In this document: positions 45,176 through 53,096 of the stretch, in pieces
How positions within the stretch are numbered: position 1 is the stretch's first letter
Layout of the letters: each line of letters opens with the position of its first letter
Assembly: GCF_019402665.1 (NCBI RefSeq)
Contig: NZ_VSST01000037.1
Span: 124,001-188,000, forward strand
Length of the DNA stretch: 64,000 nt
Source of the DNA: Bradyrhizobium canariense
GTDB taxonomy: Bacteria > Pseudomonadota > Alphaproteobacteria > Rhizobiales > Xanthobacteraceae
Direction of reading: 5' to 3'
The notes under the pieces: generated by a model
The model's input: only the letters and a program-made list of their open reading frames with translations
The model's database searches: none
What the model was told of the DNA's origin: nothing
Made by a program: the position numbers and the translations under genes

Positions 45176-45204
45176 TTGTTTTGGAGCTCTGTTTCCAATA
45201 AAAT
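45176..45204 (+). promoter_or_regulatory. Predicted promoter of the cold-shock gene
   Basis: TTGTTT (45176-45181), a 17-bp spacer and TAAAAT (45199-45204) form a good sigma-70-type promoter in an AT-rich patch. Transcription from about 45211 would leave a leader of about 138 bases before the ATG, as in known cold-shock mRNAs. Confidence 0.55.
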
Positions 45205-45348
45205 GAACTAATCGATTTTCGGCCGGACGACATTAGCATCCACCGGTACAGCCGGTTCAGACACGCTGACGACCCTTCCAAAAATTCGATCTAACCTGTC
45301 CGCGCAAGCGGGCTCTGACATTGTGTTATCTGAGAAGGGACTACCCCC

Positions 45349-45561
45349 ATGAGCATGGGAACCGTGAAGTGGTTTAACGCGACCAAAGGCTTCGGCTTCA
45401 TCCAGCCCGACGATGGCGGCCAGGACGTGTTCGTCCACATCAGCGCTGTGGAACGTGCGGGCCTCGGCACGCTGCGCGAAGGTCAGAAGATCTCCTACGA
45501 GATCGTGGCCGACCGCCGTTCCGGTAAGTCGGCAGCGGACAACCTTCGTTCCGCCGGTTGA
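45349..45561 (+). CDS. Cold-shock protein, CspA family
   Basis: A 70-residue single-stranded nucleic-acid-binding protein. Both RNP motifs are present: KGFGFI (residues 14-19) and VFVHIS (30-35); the start MSMGTVKWFNATKGF is typical. Such proteins melt RNA structure as chaperones and transcription antiterminators in the cold or at growth shifts. The gene has its own promoter, a leader of about 138 bases and a terminator. Confidence 0.95.
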   Translation: MSMGTVKWFNATKGFGFIQPDDGGQDVFVHISAVERAGLGTLREGQKISYEIVADRRSGKSAADNLRSAG

Positions 45562-45607
45562 GCCTACCGCTTACGGCCCCGATCGGCTCGAGCGAACAAA
45601 TCAAAAG

Positions 45608-45638
45608 AAAAGGCCGGGCGCGATGCCCGGCCTTTTTT
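45608..45638 (+). terminator. Terminator of the cold-shock gene
   Basis: A-run, then stem AGGCCGGGC / GCCCGGCCT with a 5-base loop and six T. Its A-rich left side also gives a T-run on the minus strand, so it may serve the convergent TadE-like gene ending at 45639 as well. Confidence 0.9.
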
Positions 45639-46286
45639 CTAGTTTAGGGGGCACGGCGACGGTACACCGTCGTAAGGAACGCAGGTGACCTGGCGCGGCC
45701 GCGTGTAGGAGACATCGCTCAGCGTGATGCCCGACTTCAGGACGAATTTGACGGAAGGCGTGTAGAGGTAACTCGCCTCACTGTAAATGAGGTAGGTCTT
45801 CGCGATCAAGAGCGTCGGCGGAATCATCGAGGTGACCGTGGTATCAGGCGCCAGAGACGGAGGCGCGTCCGTCACCGTGGCCTGCGTCGCGCCGTTCGCA
45901 ATGGTGGCGGACTTGCTCCATTTAATCGTGGCGACTTTGCTTGAGTCGATATAGATCTGGGCAACCGTACCGTTCACGAGCGTAGCGTCATACGGCATGA
46001 TCATCGATATGCTTGCCGTGAACGTGTCCTGCATGGCCGGACCGTTGGTCGCGATCGACTGCGACGTCAAGTCGGACAGCGTCCGTGCAATCATCGTAAC
46101 TTTGCGATCGATCGCCACGGCCGATGAAAATTCGACGGTACCGAAGAACATCACCAGCATCAGCGGCACGATGACCGCGAATTCGGTCGCCGCGATCGCG
46201 CGCCTGTCGGCGACGAAGTCGCGGACGGAACTACTGGCATTTTTCCAGATATTTGCAATCGCCTGCATCGGTGGGCTCGGATCCAT
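45639..46286 (-). CDS. TadE/TadG-like minor pseudopilin (second copy)
   Basis: A 215-residue envelope protein with the TadE-like N-terminal segment: basic stretch, ATEFAVIVPLMLVMFFGTVEF (prepilin-like with conserved glutamate after the cleavage region), then a periplasmic domain of about 160 residues with two late cysteines. TadE/TadG proteins assemble with the Flp pilus machinery. ATG 46286 is the first start; ATG 46268 is an alternative. It follows a second TadE-like gene by 5 bp, so the two are one operon. The terminator at 45608 is just downstream. Confidence 0.8.
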   Translation of the reverse strand: MDPSPPMQAIANIWKNASSSVRDFVADRRAIAATEFAVIVPLMLVMFFGTVEFSSAVAIDRKVTMIARTLSDLTSQSIATNGPAMQDTFTASISMIMPYDATLVNGTVAQIYIDSSKVATIKWSKSATIANGATQATVTDAPPSLAPDTTVTSMIPPTLLIAKTYLIYSEASYLYTPSVKFVLKSGITLSDVSYTRPRQVTCVPYDGVPSPCPLN

Positions 46287-46291
46287 CTGTC

Positions 46292-46864
46292 TCAGAAGGG
46301 TTCATTCTTGAAGGCCGCAGTCGCAATCAGCAGCCGCTTGTTGCTGCAGCCCATGTTGAAGCCAAGGCCCGTGACGAAGAGCGGCCACTGATAGAACAGC
46401 CGCACCACGACGACCTGGTTGGCGGCCCCGGCACTGTACTGCACGCCGGTTGGATTGAAGCTGCAGGAATCGCCATAGTTGGTGAGGCTTAGCGCTCCGA
46501 ACGAGCTTGTACTCACGACGTCGACGTAGAGCTTGGTGCAATCAAACAGCGCCGGGATCTGATTGCAGACGTAAGCCTTGAACGTCGTTTGCGAGCAGGG
46601 TGTGCTCACGCCGGACACCGCGCAGGCTGTTAGCGTGCCGGTTTGCGCCTGCCCGGTCAGCAACACGCGTGCAGAATTCTGCGCGGCACTCTCGAGCACC
46701 TGGCTCGCCAAGAACATCAGCGCCGACTCGATGATGGCGAACAGCAATGCGAAAAACATCGGCGCGACGAGCGCGAACTCGACGGCTGCGGAGCCGCGGC
46801 GGCTGCCGCGAAACCGGCGCAACGTGGCGAGGAGCGTGAATCTCGTAGGTGCAGGCGAAGGCAT
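46292..46864 (-). CDS. TadE/TadG-like minor pseudopilin (first copy)
   Basis: A 190-residue protein with the TadE signature GSAAVEFALVAPMFFALLFAIIES at about residues 24-47, then a periplasmic domain with several cysteines (residues about 80-180) that may form disulfides. ATG 46864 is chosen because GGGGA stands five bases upstream; an earlier ATG at 46888 lacks such a site. It heads a two-gene operon, with a consensus CtrA site 100 bp upstream. Confidence 0.82.
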   Translation of the reverse strand: MPSPAPTRFTLLATLRRFRGSRRGSAAVEFALVAPMFFALLFAIIESALMFLASQVLESAAQNSARVLLTGQAQTGTLTACAVSGVSTPCSQTTFKAYVCNQIPALFDCTKLYVDVVSTSSFGALSLTNYGDSCSFNPTGVQYSAGAANQVVVVRLFYQWPLFVTGLGFNMGCSNKRLLIATAAFKNEPF

Positions 46865-46961
46865 CAAATTCCCCAGCAGCAGCAGCAATCATCTGCCATG
46901 TTCAATAGCGGAAACTGATTGTTTAAGTGTTCAGGCGATCCGCACCCGGCGGCCCGGGCCG

Positions 46962-46976
46962 TTAACGGCGGGTTAA
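46962..46976. promoter_or_regulatory. Consensus CtrA-type site upstream of the TadE genes
   Basis: TTAA-CGGCGGG-TTAA fits the CtrA full site TTAA-N7-TTAA exactly. In alphaproteobacteria CtrA, a cell-cycle regulator, controls pilus genes. The rest of the 299-bp gap to 47163 holds tandem repeats at its far end and no plausible gene. Confidence 0.6.
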
Positions 46977-47135
46977 CCGCAAACGACCCAGGGCACGGAG
47001 ACGAGGGCATGGGGCGGGGCATGGAGACGAGGACGCGGAGAGAGAAACTCGCGCGCGTGCGTCGGGCGAGGACGATCCTTGCCCCGGCAAACCTGCCATC
47101 AAACTCGCTGGTTGGTCTTACTTGGTTAGTCTTGC

Positions 47136-47177
47136 TCAGTTCGTCTTGGTCAGTTCGTCTTGGTCAGTTCGTCTTGG
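47136..47177. repeat. 14-bp tandem repeat, three perfect copies
   Basis: TCAGTTCGTCTTGG occurs three times head to tail (47136-47149, 47150-47163, 47164-47177). The third copy contains the stop and last codons of the secretin-N-domain gene; degenerate TTAGTCTTGC-like copies precede it. The unit is 14 bp, so any change in copy number shifts the frame after the stop but leaves the protein intact. Confidence 0.8.
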
Positions 47178-47661
47178 CGCCCGCACCGGCATTGCCGCTG
47201 GCCGTGCTGCTCAACGAACCGGCCTGACTCATCGTGTTGTTGAAGTAGGTGTCGCTGTCGCCGAGCGTCACGCGACGCTGGCAAATCGGCATGCAGCTGT
47301 AGGACTCGCGGTCGATCCCGCGATAGACGGTGACGAGCCGATCGCTCGGACCTTCGACCTGGATCTGGCGATCGACCAGGATCTCGCCGCCCCGATCGAG
47401 CGCGATGAAATTGGTGGCGCCATAGCCCTTTCCGGTCACGACGATCATGCCACCGGGCTGGAGCGTGACGTCGGCGATCATGGGATTGCCGACCACGATG
47501 GTCGCCACCTTGCCGGGCAACCGCACCAGCTTGGCCTGGTCGACATTCACGGCAATGGCATCTGCGGTCGGCTCGGCAATGACGACAGCCGGCGATGCCA
47601 GCACCGCGGCCGCAACCAGAAGACAGACGCGCGCACGACGGCGCAGCAATTGTTTACGCAT
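47164..47661 (-). CDS. Pilus assembly protein with secretin N-terminal-like domain
   Basis: Exported 165-residue protein: signal peptide (residues 1-29, VCLLVAAAVLASPAVVIA), then one T2SS/T3SS pilus N-terminal domain (VNVDQAKLVRLPGKVATIVVGNPMIADV ... ILVDRQIQVEG), the same domain that begins CpaC. No secretin pore follows. The end is a serine/alanine/glycine-rich tail. It probably works in the periplasm with the CpaC secretin; stand-alone copies accompany Tad loci in rhizobia. Confidence 0.8.
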   Translation of the reverse strand: MRKQLLRRRARVCLLVAAAVLASPAVVIAEPTADAIAVNVDQAKLVRLPGKVATIVVGNPMIADVTLQPGGMIVVTGKGYGATNFIALDRGGEILVDRQIQVEGPSDRLVTVYRGIDRESYSCMPICQRRVTLGDSDTYFNNTMSQAGSLSSTASGNAGAGAKTN

Positions 47662-47814
47662 ACTCTTACCCCCGGGACGTCACAAACCGGCAGAAGCAAT
47701 CACATAACAGCCGAGCCGGTGCCCGACCCGGCTAACCTGCCCTCAATTCGTGAACGTTCCGCAAATTCGCCGACTATTGTTTGAACGGACTGGCGTTTCG
47801 CGGCCCTCGAGAAC

Positions 47815-48642
47815 CTAGCGGCGGAACGGATAGGCAAGCTGCCCTCCGATTTCCTTCGGCATGGTGGCTTCATCCTTGCCGTAATCCTGCGGCAGTTGCC
47901 CCTCGGGCATGCGGAAAGTGCCGAACAGCACATCCCAGATCGGGAACGTGCCGGCAAAATTGGTGTCGCCGCCCTCTGCTAGCGAGGTGTGGTGCCAGCG
48001 GTGGAACACCGGCGTCGCCAGCACATATTTGAACGGCCCGAAGGTCCAGTTCAGGTTGGCGTGCACGAAGGCCGAATGGAAGGTCGTGAACGGGGCGAGC
48101 CAGACCATGGCGTTCGGCGAAATGCCGGCCATCAGCAGTACGACGTCGACCGCGATCGTACCAAGCACGAGATTGACTGGATGGAAGCGGGCCGCAGAAA
48201 TCCAGCTGATCTCCTCCGAAGAGTGATGGATCGCGTGGTACTTCCAGAACCCCCCGCCGTGGAACAGCCGGTGCAGCCAGTACAGCATGAAATCGGACAG
48301 CACCAGGAACAGCATGGCCTGGACCCAGAGCGGCAATAGCGCCAGCGGGCCGTGGCCATTGTCGTAGAAGGCGATGAGCTCGTCGGCATCATGGATGTTG
48401 AAGACGAAGCTCGCACCGACGATCAGAAGGCCGATCCGCATGACGCGTGCGAACACCGGAACGACAAACCAGTAGCAGATGTCCGTGACGATCTCCCGCT
48501 TGCGCCACCAGGGTGCGCCGGGATTGCAGGCCCAGACATGCTCGAGCACGGTGAAGACCACCGCGAGCGCGAAGGTCGTGGGGATCACCTTCGCGATGGT
48601 CTCGCCGAGCATCAGGGCGATTTCCATGGGCAGGCTCGACAT
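47815..48642 (-). CDS. Sterol desaturase/fatty acid hydroxylase family protein
   Basis: A 275-residue membrane di-iron enzyme. Its histidine boxes HRLFH, HAIHH, and HRWHH (with an extra HANLNW) are those of the fatty acid hydroxylase superfamily; four or so membrane helices surround them. Bacterial members modify hopanoids, carotenoids or membrane lipids; the substrate here is unknown. It lies between two parts of the Tad locus on the minus strand and has no obvious link to pili. Confidence 0.85.
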   Translation of the reverse strand: MSSLPMEIALMLGETIAKVIPTTFALAVVFTVLEHVWACNPGAPWWRKREIVTDICYWFVVPVFARVMRIGLLIVGASFVFNIHDADELIAFYDNGHGPLALLPLWVQAMLFLVLSDFMLYWLHRLFHGGGFWKYHAIHHSSEEISWISAARFHPVNLVLGTIAVDVVLLMAGISPNAMVWLAPFTTFHSAFVHANLNWTFGPFKYVLATPVFHRWHHTSLAEGGDTNFAGTFPIWDVLFGTFRMPEGQLPQDYGKDEATMPKEIGGQLAYPFRR

Positions 48643-48763
48643 CGTCGCCTCTCTTGCGAATTGCTGGTCCTCCCTACGCGTACTCCCCTAAATTTAAGGG
48701 ACGGTGAAGCCGGTGCCGCGCTTGCTGCGCATCCGGAACCGGAACGAATTGCAGATTGCGGCC

Positions 48764-48778
48764 TTAAGGCGAAATTCA
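48764..48778. promoter_or_regulatory. Near-consensus CtrA-type site upstream of flp
   Basis: TTAA-GGCGAAA-TTCA, one mismatch from TTAA-N7-TTAA, about 130 bp before the flp start. A similar TTAA-N7-TGAA lies at 48694-48708. Between 48643 and 48903 I see no other gene. Confidence 0.4.
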
Positions 48779-48903
48779 CTCTGGCCAGCGGCAAGCGCGT
48801 TTGCCCGACCTAATTAACTCTCCCGAAAGAGCTCGGATCTCATGGTCATTGCGTCAAGCACAACGCCGAACGAGGCGATCCCACCCCAGATGGAGTTTTG
48901 TTC

Positions 48904-49068
48904 ATGAAGAACCTCATTGCGCGTTTCGCGAAAGATGAATCCGGCGCCACCGCCATCGAATACGGTCTGATCGCCGCCGGCATCGCGCTGGCCATCATCA
49001 CCGTCGTCAACAATCTCGGCACCACGCTGAACGCCAAGTTCACCTCGATCAGCAGCTCGCTGAAGTAA
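48904..49068 (+). CDS. flp: Flp-type major pilin (type IVb)
   Basis: A 54-residue prepilin too short for ordinary ORF thresholds. MKNLIARFAKDESG is the leader, with cleavage expected after glycine 14 (before ATAIEYGL). The conserved glutamate and tyrosine (E-Y) follow, then the hydrophobic helix LIAAGIALAIITVVNNLG. This is the structural subunit of the Tad/Flp pilus; the CpaA peptidase encoded downstream should process it. A terminator follows the stop, so it is probably transcribed at high level by itself. Confidence 0.93.
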   Translation: MKNLIARFAKDESGATAIEYGLIAAGIALAIITVVNNLGTTLNAKFTSISSSLK

Positions 49069-49091
49069 GCGATCGACGAACGACGGCAAAA

Positions 49092-49119
49092 GCCCCGGGC
49101 CTCCGGGGCCTTTGTGTTT
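49092..49119 (+). terminator. Terminator of flp
   Basis: GCCCCGG (49092-49098) and CCGGGGC (49103-49109) pair around a GCCT loop; CTTTGTGTTT follows, 24 bp after the flp stop. Confidence 0.75.
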
Positions 49120-49135
49120 CAGACGGCGAGTTCCA

Positions 49136-49282
49136 GTGGCGTTGAGCAAGTACAGAACCGATGCCGCGGTCGCGGCAAATGCGGCGGAGGCCACGCAGAC
49201 CGGCTCGCCGGTCTACTGGGTCTGCCTTGCCCTGCTGCTTGCGACCGTCGCGCTCGCCGCACGCATCGCCTCCCTCTGGTGA
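49136..49282 (+). CDS. Candidate small membrane protein between flp and cpaA
   Basis: A GTG-started ORF of 48 residues beginning MALSKYRTDAAVAANAAEA and ending with a single membrane helix (VYWVCLALLLATVALAARIASLW). Codon use is strongly G/C at third positions, like its neighbours; GGCGAG lies five bases upstream. It occupies most of the gap between the flp terminator and cpaA, on the same strand. I do not recognise a family. The chance that it is a random open frame in GC-rich DNA is real. Confidence 0.4.
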   Translation: MALSKYRTDAAVAANAAEATQTGSPVYWVCLALLLATVALAARIASLW

Positions 49283-49404
49283 GCACGCCTTCGGCTGGTT
49301 CCACCCCTTGAGACCGCTGCCGCCGTTTTCGGTTTGTTTAGCACTGCCGGCTAGAATCCGGCGACGCCAGCTCCGCGGCAAACCCAGGCCTCAAGACGCA
49401 GCCC

Positions 49405-49929
49405 ATGATCCTCGACCTTGCGCGCCTTCTGCTCTTCCCGGCCCTGATGGCGTTTGCCGCCGCAAGCGACCTCTTCACGATGACGATCTCCAACCGCGTA
49501 TCGCTGGCGCTGGTCGCCGGCTTTTTCGCGCTCGCTCTCGCCGGTGGCATGGCACCTTACGAGATGCTGAGCCATGTCGGCTCAGGCACGCTTGTCCTGG
49601 TCGTGGCCTTCACCTGTTTTGCGATGGGTTGGGTCGGCGGCGGCGATGCCAAGATCGCGGCCTCCGTCGCACTTTGGTTCGGTTTCGCACAGCTGATGAA
49701 CTTCCTGCTCTACGCCTCGCTGTTCGGCGGGGCGCTGACGCTGCTCCTGCTCCAGTTCCGGCAGTGGCCGCTGCCTTACGGGCTCGCCGGCCAAGCCTGG
49801 CTCGCGCGGCTGCACGCCAAGGAGAGCGGCATTCCCTATGGCATCGCGCTCGCACTGAGCGCGCTGATGGTCTACCCGGAGACCGAATGGGTGAAGGCGA
49901 TCGATCTCGCTCACCTCGCATTGCGCTGA
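49405..49929 (+). CDS. cpaA: Prepilin peptidase CpaA/TadV
   Basis: Membrane aspartyl protease that removes the Flp leader and matures TadE-like pseudopilins. Of 174 residues with about five or six helices; the two catalytic aspartates lie in AASDLFTMTISN (about residue 22) and GGGDAK (about residue 79). It lacks the N-terminal methylase domain of classic PilD. ATG 49405 gives the normal family length. Confidence 0.88.
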   Translation: MILDLARLLLFPALMAFAAASDLFTMTISNRVSLALVAGFFALALAGGMAPYEMLSHVGSGTLVLVVAFTCFAMGWVGGGDAKIAASVALWFGFAQLMNFLLYASLFGGALTLLLLQFRQWPLPYGLAGQAWLARLHAKESGIPYGIALALSALMVYPETEWVKAIDLAHLALR

Positions 49930-49939
49930 ACGCATCGGG

Positions 49940-49989
49940 TAAACCCGGCGTTAAGGCGATTTAGATACGCCTCATTAACCATGCTTTGA
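49940..49989. promoter_or_regulatory. Two near-consensus CtrA-type sites upstream of cpaB
   Basis: TAAA-CCCGGCG-TTAA (49940-49954) and TTAA-CCATGCT-TTGA (49975-49989), each one mismatch from TTAA-N7-TTAA, lie 70-115 bp before the cpaB start. Confidence 0.45.
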
Positions 49990-50056
49990 CGAATAGCTGG
50001 TCAACTGCCGATTACGGCGGCGTCAGCGTCGCGGCGTTTGGTGGAAAGTGAAGCGT

Positions 50057-50854
50057 ATGAATAGGGCACGCATTGTCGTCCTGACGGTCGCCATCTGCGC
50101 CGGCGGTGTCGCCGCGTATCTGGCGAGCGGCTCGGACAATTCTGCGCCGCCTCCGGCTCCGGTCGCGCAGCTTCCCACCGTCGACGTCCTGGTCGCCAAG
50201 AACGACATCGGCCTCGGCCAGACCGTCAAGCCGGAAGACGTGCAATGGCAGACCTGGCCGTCCGCGACCGCCAGCGCCACCTTCATTCGCCGCAACGAGC
50301 GCCCCGAGGGCGTAACCCAGGTCACCGGCTCGATCGCACGATCCCCCTTCATCCAGGGTGAGCCGATCCGCGACCAGAAGCTGGTCAAGGCGGAAGGCTC
50401 CGGCTTCATGGCAGCAATCCTGCCCACCGGCATGCGGGCGATCTCGACCGAGATCTCGCCGGAAACCGGCGCAGGCGGGTTCATCCTCCCCAACGACCGC
50501 GTCGACGTGCTTCTGACGCGCCGTCTCAAGAACCCGGACCAGAGCAGCGGCGCTCCCGATGTGGTCACGTCCGAGATCATCCTGGCCAATATCCGCGTCC
50601 TGGCCATCGACCAGGCGCCGAAGGAGAAGGACGGGCAGAACGCGGTGGTCGGCAAGACCGTCACCCTCGAGCTCAATCCTGCGCAGACTGCGACGCTCTC
50701 CTCGGCACGCCAGAGCGGCACGCTGTCGCTGGCGTTGCGCAGCATCGTCGACGTCAAGCTGAGCGAGATCACGCTCGATGATTCCGCGCAGAAGCGCGAT
50801 GGCGTCTCGATCATTCGGTACGGTATCCCAAGCTCGACGGCGAAGGCACGATGA
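50057..50854 (+). CDS. cpaB: Flp pilus assembly protein CpaB/RcpC
   Basis: Periplasmic, membrane-anchored component of the Tad outer-membrane assembly. The 265-residue chain has an N-terminal helix (IVVLTVAICAGGVAAYLA), an SAF-like domain (VDVLVAKNDIGLGQTVKPEDVQW, residues about 40-62) and the RcpC region (GFMAAILPTGMRAISTEISPETGAGGFILPNDRVDVLLTRR). ATG 50057 has GGAAAG eight bases upstream. It overlaps cpaC by 4 bp. Confidence 0.9.
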   Translation: MNRARIVVLTVAICAGGVAAYLASGSDNSAPPPAPVAQLPTVDVLVAKNDIGLGQTVKPEDVQWQTWPSATASATFIRRNERPEGVTQVTGSIARSPFIQGEPIRDQKLVKAEGSGFMAAILPTGMRAISTEISPETGAGGFILPNDRVDVLLTRRLKNPDQSSGAPDVVTSEIILANIRVLAIDQAPKEKDGQNAVVGKTVTLELNPAQTATLSSARQSGTLSLALRSIVDVKLSEITLDDSAQKRDGVSIIRYGIPSSTAKAR

Positions 50855-52341
50855 GGACTGTCGACATGAAATGCAGGGCGAATTTGGCGACGATGCGAAC
50901 CTCTGTGGTCCGCGCCCTGTCGTTTTCGGCCGCCGTCGCGCTCGCGCTCAACCCAGTGCTGACCCCTGTGGTCGCCGCCGACTATCGCCCTGTGGCGCAG
51001 GCTGCGGCCGACGGTCAGATGAACGCGCGATTCCTCTCGCTCGGCATCGGCAAGTCGATCGTGATCGACCTTCCGCGTGACATCAAGGACGTGCTCGTCG
51101 CCGATCCCAAGATCGCCAATGCGGTCGTCCGCTCGGCGCAGCGCGCCTACATCATCGGCGCCTCGATCGGCCAGACCAATATCGTGTTCTTCGATTCAGC
51201 CGGCCAGCAGATTGCGGCCTATGACATCGCGGTCAAGCGCGACCTCAACGGCGTGCGGGCCGCGCTGAAACAGGTCCTGCCGAATTCAGACATCCAGATC
51301 GACGGCCTAGGCGACGGCATCATCCTGACCGGTTCGGCCGCGAATCCAGCCGAAGCCCAGCAGGCCAACGACCTCGCTGCGCGCCTCGCCGGCGGTCCCG
51401 AGAAGGTCGTGAACTCGATCGTGGTCCGCGGCCGCGACCAGGTCATGCTCAAGGTGACCGTCGCCGAAGTGCAGCGCAGCATCATCAAGCAGCTCGGAAT
51501 CGACCTCACCGCCAACCTCAGCTACGGCACCTCGGTCGTCACCTTCAGCAACTCCAATCCGTTCACGGCTCTCGGCCATAACCTCGTCGACAGTAACAAC
51601 CTGACCACCAAATTCGGCGGGGCGCCGTCGGTGCAGGCCACCCTGCGAGCGATGGAAACCGCGGGCGTGATCCGGACGCTGGCCGAACCGAACCTGACCG
51701 CGATCTCCGGTGAATCGGCAACATTCATCGCCGGCGGTGAATTCCCGGTGCCCGCCGGCTACGCGTGCGACCCCACCACGCACGTTTGTACCACCCAAAT
51801 CAGCTTCAAGAAGTTCGGCATCTCGCTCAACTTCACCCCCGTCGTTCTCACCGAGGGCAAGATCAGCCTGCGGGTGATGACCGAGGTCTCTGAGCTCTCG
51901 AACGAAAACGCGATCACGCTGTCCCAAGCCGTGACCTCGACCTCGGTCAACTCGCTCACGGTGCCCTCGATCAAGACCCGCCGCGCAGAAACGTCGCTGG
52001 AAATTCCCTCCGGCGGCGCGATGGCGATGGCCGGCCTGATCCAGCAGCAGACCAAGCAGGCGGTCAGCGGACTGCCGGGTCTGATGCAGCTCCCGGTCCT
52101 CGGCACGCTGTTCCGCAGCCGCGACTTCGTCAACAACGCGACCGAGCTGGTCGTGATCGTGACGCCCTATATCGTTCGCGCAGTTGCGCAAAAGGATCTG
52201 TCGCGGCCGGATGATGGCTTCTCCGCGCCTGCGGATCCGCAGGCCGAACTGCTCGGCAACATCAACCGCATCTACGGCGTGCCCGGCCGGAGCGAACCGG
52301 CCAAGAACTACCGTGGCACCTACGGCTTCATCACCGACTGA
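50851..52341 (+). CDS. cpaC: Flp pilus secretin CpaC/RcpA
   Basis: Outer-membrane pore of the Tad system. After an N-terminal signal (about residues 20-43, ending VVAAD) come the pilus N-terminal domain (SLGIGKSIVIDLPRDIKDVLVADP), a BON-like segment (GLGDGIILTGSAANPAEAQQA) and the secretin domain with ALAEPNL-like LAEPNLTAISGESATFIAGGEFPVP and GLPGLMQLPVLGTLFRSRDF blocks near the C-terminus. 496 residues, a standard length. Start overlaps the cpaB stop (ATGA). Confidence 0.92.
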   Translation: MRTVDMKCRANLATMRTSVVRALSFSAAVALALNPVLTPVVAADYRPVAQAAADGQMNARFLSLGIGKSIVIDLPRDIKDVLVADPKIANAVVRSAQRAYIIGASIGQTNIVFFDSAGQQIAAYDIAVKRDLNGVRAALKQVLPNSDIQIDGLGDGIILTGSAANPAEAQQANDLAARLAGGPEKVVNSIVVRGRDQVMLKVTVAEVQRSIIKQLGIDLTANLSYGTSVVTFSNSNPFTALGHNLVDSNNLTTKFGGAPSVQATLRAMETAGVIRTLAEPNLTAISGESATFIAGGEFPVPAGYACDPTTHVCTTQISFKKFGISLNFTPVVLTEGKISLRVMTEVSELSNENAITLSQAVTSTSVNSLTVPSIKTRRAETSLEIPSGGAMAMAGLIQQQTKQAVSGLPGLMQLPVLGTLFRSRDFVNNATELVVIVTPYIVRAVAQKDLSRPDDGFSAPADPQAELLGNINRIYGVPGRSEPAKNYRGTYGFITD

Positions 52342-52358
52342 GGCGGAACGGGGACTTC

Positions 52359-53096
52359 ATGAAGATCACTAGACCACCCCAGATTCGCAGGCGCGCCATC
52401 CACCTCGGCGGCGCGCTCGTCGGCATGGCGCTCGCCCTTGGCGGTTGCCAGCACGACGAAGCGGTCACGGCCTCCATTCCCGACGACTACAAGCAGCGCC
52501 ATCCGATCGCCATCGAGGAGCAGAATCGCTCCATCGTCGTCTTCGTCGGCCATGCCCGCGGCGGCTTGACCGCGGCCCAGCGCGCCGACGTGATGGGCGT
52601 CGCTTCGGCCTGGATGCACGAAGGCACCGGCGCGATCCGGATCGACGTGCCGTCCGGCACGCCCAACGCGCGTCCGGTCGCGGACACCATGCGTGAAATC
52701 CAGGCGATCCTGTCGGCGGCGGGCGTTCCGCCGCGCGGCGTCAGCGCCCGCTCTTACCAACCGGAGGACAAGCGCTTCCTGCCGCCGATCCGGCTCACCT
52801 ATTCCAAGATCGCGGCGGTCGCGGGCCCCTGCGGCCTGTGGCCGGAAGACATCGGCCCTTCGATGAAGAACAAGAGCTGGTTCGAGAACAAGGACTATTA
52901 CAATTACGGCTGCGCCTATCAGCGCAACCTCGCGGCGATGGTCGACAATCCGTCGGATCTCGAGCAGCCCCGGCCCGAAACGCCGTCCTACACGCCGCGG
53001 CGGACCGCCGCGTTCGAGAAGTATCGCAAGGGAATGCCGACGGCGGTCGCCTATCCCGAGGCCGACAAGGCCAAACTCAGCGACACCGGCAGATGA
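52359..53096 (+). CDS. cpaD: Flp pilus assembly lipoprotein CpaD
   Basis: A 245-residue outer-membrane lipoprotein: the signal sequence ends in the lipobox ALGGC, and the CpaD domain shows DDYKQRHPIAIEE, VDNPSDLEQPRPETPSYTPRR and FEKYRKG, all family hallmarks. It probably helps the CpaC secretin to assemble. It lies 17 bp after cpaC and overlaps cpaE by 4 bp. Confidence 0.9.
   Translation: MKITRPPQIRRRAIHLGGALVGMALALGGCQHDEAVTASIPDDYKQRHPIAIEEQNRSIVVFVGHARGGLTAAQRADVMGVASAWMHEGTGAIRIDVPSGTPNARPVADTMREIQAILSAAGVPPRGVSARSYQPEDKRFLPPIRLTYSKIAAVAGPCGLWPEDIGPSMKNKSWFENKDYYNYGCAYQRNLAAMVDNPSDLEQPRPETPSYTPRRTAAFEKYRKGMPTAVAYPEADKAKLSDTGR

Noticed and set aside
46919..47227. 102-residue plus-strand frame between pilus genes
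   Set aside because: Arginine-rich, crosses the 14-bp repeats and the end of the opposite gene; no family features.
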